Of a stretch of DNA of 64,000 nt, positions 60,043 through 64,000 are shown piece after piece. Source of the stretch: Caldithrix abyssi DSM 13497 (GTDB lineage Bacteria > Calditrichota > Calditrichia > Calditrichales > Calditrichaceae); contig NZ_CP018099.1 of assembly GCF_001886815.1 (NCBI RefSeq), positions 1,858,501 to 1,922,500 of the forward strand, written 5' to 3'. The position numbers were made by a program, and so were the translations under genes. The notes below the pieces were generated by a model. It made no database searches. It saw nothing but the letters and a program-made list of their open reading frames with translations, and was not told the origin of the DNA. Numbering within the stretch: the stretch's first letter is position 1; every line of letters starts with the position of its first letter.

Positions 60043-63000
60043 TTAAATTTTAACTAAATTGATTTTAAATGAAAAAGCGTCGATTTTGACTTCTTTTGCC
60101 GATTCTTCGTTCAAACGCACAAAGATTAAATCTTCGGCAAGCGTTTCATTTTTAATGTAAGATTTTTGACGTTCCAATGCCATTTTCTTTTCCTCCGGCA
60201 GGCCATCGACTTCAATCTTAATGTGATCGGTGACTTCAAAACCGAACTCTTTGCGCAGATTTTGAACGCGATTGACAAATTCACGGGCAAAACCCTCTTC
60301 CAGAAGTTCCGGAGTCAGCGTTAAATCCAGAGCAATCGTCAGTTGATCTTCGGCAAATACCGCAAAATTGCCTTTTGCCTCGGAAGAAATGATGACGTCT
60401 TCTTTTTCTAATTTTAATTCATGGTTGTCAATGAACACATGGATAAAGCCTTTTTCTTCCAGCTCCCTGATTTTATCGCTATTAAAACCGGTGATCACGC
60501 CTTTGAGCTGGCTCATTAATTTGCCGACTTTCGCTCCCAGCACCTTAAAGTTGGGTTTAGCTTTTCGTTCAACAATAGAAGTATCATCGTCAATAAGTTC
60601 CAGATTTTTAATATTAACTTCCTCTTTAATGATGTCGGCCATTTTCAGGATGTTCTCGCGCTCCTGTTTAAAAGGCGTGTAAATCAACGCCCGGCTCAAT
60701 GGCTGGCGCACGCGAAGCTGTTTGTCGTTACGCAGGGCGCGGATGGTGGAAACGATCTTCTGAACCAGGGACATGGCCTTTTCTAAAGAGGCATCGCGTC
60801 GTTTTTGTAACGCCTCGTCCAGTTCCGGAAAATCGGCCAGATGTACGCTCATCGGATCATTTTCCTGTTTCAGGTTCAGATAAATTTCCTCGGCAATAAA
60901 GGGCGCAACGGGCGCCATCAATTTAACAAAGGTCAGCAGAACCTCGTGCAGGGTTTGATAGGCGGCCAGCTTATCGGCGCCGGCTTCCGCCTTCCAGAAG
61001 CGCCTTCTGTTGCGTCGTACGTACCAGTTAGACACATCGTCGATCATGTAGTCGTTCAAAGCCCGCACGGCGCGCGTAATATCGTAATTATCCAGGCTTT
61101 TGCGAACCTGCTCAACCACGGTGTACAAGCGCGAGAGAATCCAGCGGTCGATTTCTGGCCGCTCTTCGAAGGGCACGGCTTCTTCTTTGCCGGAATAGCC
61201 GTCTAAGTTGGCGTACATCACAAAAAAGGAATAAACATTGAGTAATGTGGAAAAGAAACGTCTTACCACTTCTTGCAGGCCGGCCTCGTCAAATTTTTTG
61301 GGAATCCACGGCGGGCTGACGATCATAAAGTACCAGCGCAAAGCGTCGGCGCCGTACTTGTCCATCATCTCCATCGGGTAAACCACGTTGCCGCGCGACT
61401 TGCTCATCTTCTGCCCGTCTTTATCTAAAATCAGTTCGTTGACAATGATGTTTTTAAAAGCCGGTTTGTTGAATAGCACCGTGGCGATATTGTGCAGGGT
61501 GTAAAACCAGCCGCGCGTCTGGTCGATGCCCTCGGCAATGAAATCGGCCGGAAAACTGCTCTCAAACAGTTCTGTGTTTTCGAACGGATAGTGGAACTGA
61601 GCAAAGGGCATGGAGCCGGAATCGAACCACACGTCCACAATTTCCGGGGTGCGACGGTAAATTTTGCCGTCTTTTTCGAAAATAATCCGGTCCACAAACG
61701 GGCGGTGTAAATCGATCTGCTCTTCCATTTCGGAGACTGGTACGCGCGAGCCGTCTTCTTTTTCGTACCAGCCCTCTTTTAACTCTTCGATGGAGCCGAT
61801 GGCCATAATGTCTTCGCCGTCTTCGCTAACCCACAGCGGCAGGGGCGTGCCCCAGTAACGATCGCGAGAAAGCGACCACTCTTTAACGTCTTCCAGCCAG
61901 TTGCCAAAACGGCCGGGGCCAATCTCTTTCGGGTTCCAGTTGATGGTCTTGTTCAGCGCGATCATCTGATCTTTGTATTTGGGCGAATCGATAAACCACG
62001 ATTCGCGTGCGTAGTAGATGATCGGATTGTCGGTACGCCAGCAATGTGGGTAGCTGTGCACATAGTCAAAGGTGTTGCGGTACAATTTGCCGCGCTTTTT
62101 TAAACCGGCCACCACGTCTTTGTCCACGCCTTCTTCCACGTGATCGGTGTACTGGAAGGTTTTGACCGTTCGTCCGGAAAATTCGCCCACCTCATCGGTA
62201 AAGCGTCCGCCCGGAGTAACCGGTTGTAAAAAGGGCAGGTTGTATTTTTTAGACATGTCGTAGTCGTCCTGTCCAAAGGCTGGCGCAATGTGCACAATGC
62301 CCGAACCGTCATCGGTAGAGACGAAATCGGCGGTTAAAACCGTAAGCGCATTGGGGTATTTCTGGCGGTCGATGGGTAAAAATTCGAAAATTTGTTCGTA
62401 AACCGTCCCAAAAAGCTCCTTGCCTTTAAAGCGCGCTAAAATTTCGTATTCGCCGTCCAGCACCTGCAATCTGGCTTCGGCCAGCACCAGCAGGTCGGTT
62501 AACGTTTTTTCGCCCTCTTTGGTTTTGATTTTACGCGTGTTTTTGACCAGCACGTAATCGATGTCCGGCCCAACGGCCATGGCCACATTGGAAATAAGCG
62601 TCCAGGGCGTGGTCGTCCATACCAACAGGTGCGCATTCTGCAGCTCTTTTTTGGGCGATTCCAGAATTTTTACTTTGATGTAACAATTGGGGTCTTTGAC
62701 CTCTTTGTAGCCCAGCGAAAGCTCATGGGAGCTTAACGGCGTTTCGATAGTCGGCGACTGGGGCACGATTTTAAAATCGCGATAGATCAGTCCCTTATCG
62801 AAAATTTGTTTAATCGCCCACCACACCGATTCAATGTATTCGTTTTTGTAGGTGATGTAGGCGTGCTCCAGATCGATCCAGTAGCCCATGCGATCGGTAA
62901 GCGTGCGCCAGCCTTCCTTCATTTCGATATGGCGGTTTACCAGTTCTTTACAGGCATTGTTGAATTTTTCGATGCCGATTTTTTCAATTTCTTTTTTATT

Positions 63001-63309
63001 GGTAATGCCCATCTCTTTTTCCACCGCAATTTCCACCGGCAGGCCGTGCGTATCCCAACCCGCCTTACGCGGCACCTGATAACCTTCCATGGTCTTAAAG
63101 CGGCAAATCACGTCTTTAACCGTTCGCGACATCACATGGTGAATGCCCGGTTTGCCATTGGCCGTTGGCGGGCCTTCGTAAAAGATGTATTTTGCTTTGC
63201 CTTCGCGTTCTTCAACGGATTTTTCGAAAATTCTATGTTTTTTCCAGAACTCTAAAACGCGTTTTTCGATTTCTGGTAATTGCAGGTTTTTTTTCACTTC
63301 CTTAAACAT
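60043..63309 (-). CDS. ileS: Isoleucyl-tRNA synthetase, type 2 (GIHH signature)
   Basis: It charges tRNA(Ile). From ATG 63309 (MFKEVKKNLQLPEIE), preceded by GGAAGAGAAG, it has 1088 residues; ATG 63330 lacks a ribosome site. The class I signature is at GPPTANGKPGIHHVMSR (GIHH, residues 55-58) and DGQKMSKSRGNV. Length and WDTHGLPVEIAVEKE fit the long eukaryote-like IleS2 type. GxHH instead of the usual HxGH is the swapped form described for mupirocin-hyperresistant IleS2 enzymes. The editing domain and C-terminal tRNA-binding part are present. Confidence 0.95.
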   Translation of the reverse strand: MFKEVKKNLQLPEIEKRVLEFWKKHRIFEKSVEEREGKAKYIFYEGPPTANGKPGIHHVMSRTVKDVICRFKTMEGYQVPRKAGWDTHGLPVEIAVEKEMGITNKKEIEKIGIEKFNNACKELVNRHIEMKEGWRTLTDRMGYWIDLEHAYITYKNEYIESVWWAIKQIFDKGLIYRDFKIVPQSPTIETPLSSHELSLGYKEVKDPNCYIKVKILESPKKELQNAHLLVWTTTPWTLISNVAMAVGPDIDYVLVKNTRKIKTKEGEKTLTDLLVLAEARLQVLDGEYEILARFKGKELFGTVYEQIFEFLPIDRQKYPNALTVLTADFVSTDDGSGIVHIAPAFGQDDYDMSKKYNLPFLQPVTPGGRFTDEVGEFSGRTVKTFQYTDHVEEGVDKDVVAGLKKRGKLYRNTFDYVHSYPHCWRTDNPIIYYARESWFIDSPKYKDQMIALNKTINWNPKEIGPGRFGNWLEDVKEWSLSRDRYWGTPLPLWVSEDGEDIMAIGSIEELKEGWYEKEDGSRVPVSEMEEQIDLHRPFVDRIIFEKDGKIYRRTPEIVDVWFDSGSMPFAQFHYPFENTELFESSFPADFIAEGIDQTRGWFYTLHNIATVLFNKPAFKNIIVNELILDKDGQKMSKSRGNVVYPMEMMDKYGADALRWYFMIVSPPWIPKKFDEAGLQEVVRRFFSTLLNVYSFFVMYANLDGYSGKEEAVPFEERPEIDRWILSRLYTVVEQVRKSLDNYDITRAVRALNDYMIDDVSNWYVRRNRRRFWKAEAGADKLAAYQTLHEVLLTFVKLMAPVAPFIAEEIYLNLKQENDPMSVHLADFPELDEALQKRRDASLEKAMSLVQKIVSTIRALRNDKQLRVRQPLSRALIYTPFKQERENILKMADIIKEEVNIKNLELIDDDTSIVERKAKPNFKVLGAKVGKLMSQLKGVITGFNSDKIRELEEKGFIHVFIDNHELKLEKEDVIISSEAKGNFAVFAEDQLTIALDLTLTPELLEEGFAREFVNRVQNLRKEFGFEVTDHIKIEVDGLPEEKKMALERQKSYIKNETLAEDLIFVRLNEESAKEVKIDAFSFKINLVKI

Positions 63310-63348
63310 CTTCTCTTCCACTCCATTCATTAGATGGTTTCGTAATTT

Positions 63349-64000
63349 CTACAGTCGTTTAACCACTTCGCGCATGATCAGCGTCAATTTCGGTTCTGTT
63401 TGTCCGGCAACGCGAATGATCTCTTCCACATCAACCGGCTCCAGCGCTTCCGGAAAACATTCGTCGGTAATAACCGAAATACCAAGCACTTCCATCTTCT
63501 GGTGATTGGCCACAATTACCTCCGGAACCGTGGACATGCCAACCACGTCGGCGCCCGCCGCCCGTAAAAAGCGATATTCGGCGCGCGTTTCCAGGCTGGG
63601 CCCGGGAACGGCAATAAAAACGCCCTTCTGAACTTTAATCTTGTTTTCAAGAGCCACATCCTCGGCCAGAGCGATTAACCGTCTGGAATAGGGCTCGGAC
63701 ATGTCCGGAAAACGCGGACCGAACTCGTCCAGATTCTGGCCGATCAGGGGATTGGTGCCCAGCAAATTGATATGGTCTTCGATCAGCATTAAATCTCCTT
63801 TGCGGAACAGCGGATTCATGCCGCCGCTGGCATTGGAAATGAGCAGCGTTTTAATGCCCAGTTTTTTCATGATGCGCACCGGAAAGGTGATCTGCTGCAT
63901 GGAGTAGCCTTCATAATAATGAAAACGCCCCTGCATGGCCATGACCTGTTTTCCGCCCAGCGTGCCAAAGATCAGCTTGCCCTCGTGACTTTCCACCGTA
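63349..64000 (-). CDS. Purine nucleoside phosphorylase, N-terminus outside window
   Basis: A partial protein (217 codons seen) that phosphorolyses purine nucleosides. The pattern is that of the trimeric PNP family: [72 protein letters not shown] and PEVIVANH. Usual length is about 270, so roughly 60 residues lie beyond the edge. An internal GTG at 63996 is not the true start. It precedes ileS on the same strand by about 40 bases. Confidence 0.94.
   Translation of the reverse strand, partial: TVESHEGKLIFGTLGGKQVMAMQGRFHYYEGYSMQQITFPVRIMKKLGIKTLLISNASGGMNPLFRKGDLMLIEDHINLLGTNPLIGQNLDEFGPRFPDMSEPYSRRLIALAEDVALENKIKVQKGVFIAVPGPSLETRAEYRFLRAAGADVVGMSTVPEVIVANHQKMEVLGISVITDECFPEALEPVDVEEIIRVAGQTEPKLTLIMREVVKRL

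Noticed and set aside
1-64000. tRNA or rRNA genes
   Set aside because: I looked for clover-leaf signatures (GTTCGA-type T-loops with matching acceptor ends) in the gaps and found none that I could support.

Overview
The window reads as a bacterial chromosome segment from the FCB/Calditrichota part of the tree; Caldithrix is my best guess. This is inference from gene content, not from a search: a bTHX ribosomal protein gene, a long type-2 isoleucyl-tRNA synthetase, a UbiA prenyltransferase of the archaeal-lipid type beside bacterial Psd/PssA genes, and Bacteroidetes-like WbqC and receiver-PEP-synthase proteins. Most genes are moderately GC-rich, run on the + strand and have good Shine-Dalgarno sites. 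Stretches at 42.3-46 kb and 54-58 kb look clearly more AT-rich and acquired.

Layout. 1-2349 (-): a receiver/PEP-synthase-like protein cut by the window edge. 2620-4540: seven tandem copies of a ~250-300 bp intergenic unit, each with an inner 8-bp microsatellite. 4.6-10.4 kb: transketolase, a complete ISL3-family insertion sequence with an 8-bp target duplication, truA and two tandem TalC-type transaldolases. 10.6-20.7 kb: HtrA protease, psd-pssA, tatA, gatA-gatB, a secreted unknown, a UbiA prenyltransferase, maf, a receiver protein and a CorC/CNNM-type protein. 20.7-22.9 kb (-): bTHX, then a WbqC/GNAT pair. 23-29 kb: a short flagellin, a YfcC-type carrier and several small genes separated by repeat-rich gaps. 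29.2-36.1 kb: a mannose/mannoside operon (manA, GH38, galM, GH125). 36.4-41.8 kb: a receiver protein, a TPR protein, and rpsU-yqeY-cvpA-mutS2.

42.3-46 kb is the most unusual part. An ORF-less group II intron (42336-42769) sits just after a GTTAG box and is followed by genes that end in integron-type attC sites. A second cassette carries a HARE-HTH/PD-(D/E)XK protein, and its two end boxes are reverse complements, as expected for a single circular cassette. No integron integrase is visible. 46-50 kb holds a MerR/VIT-vWA pair with a clear promoter-operator, small inverted-repeat elements and a truncated tyrosine recombinase. 50-58 kb holds an AraC regulator, a cupin, a lipoprotein, an IS110-family transposase with a structured 3' non-coding end (bridge-RNA candidate), a cluster of DnaA-box-like sites, an IS21 relic, a toxin-antitoxin pair and an SGNH lipoprotein. 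58-64 kb (-) is a housekeeping block: purine nucleoside phosphorylase, ileS (GIHH signature), a DksA-like protein, lspA and rluD.

Several dispersed intergenic repeat families link the gaps: GCCGCAACCAAAA-type elements, 7/8-bp periodic arrays, CTCCC/GGGAG palindromes, and a TTTGGGGGACATTCAG element. The gaps therefore appear to be colonised by non-coding repeats rather than being random spacer.
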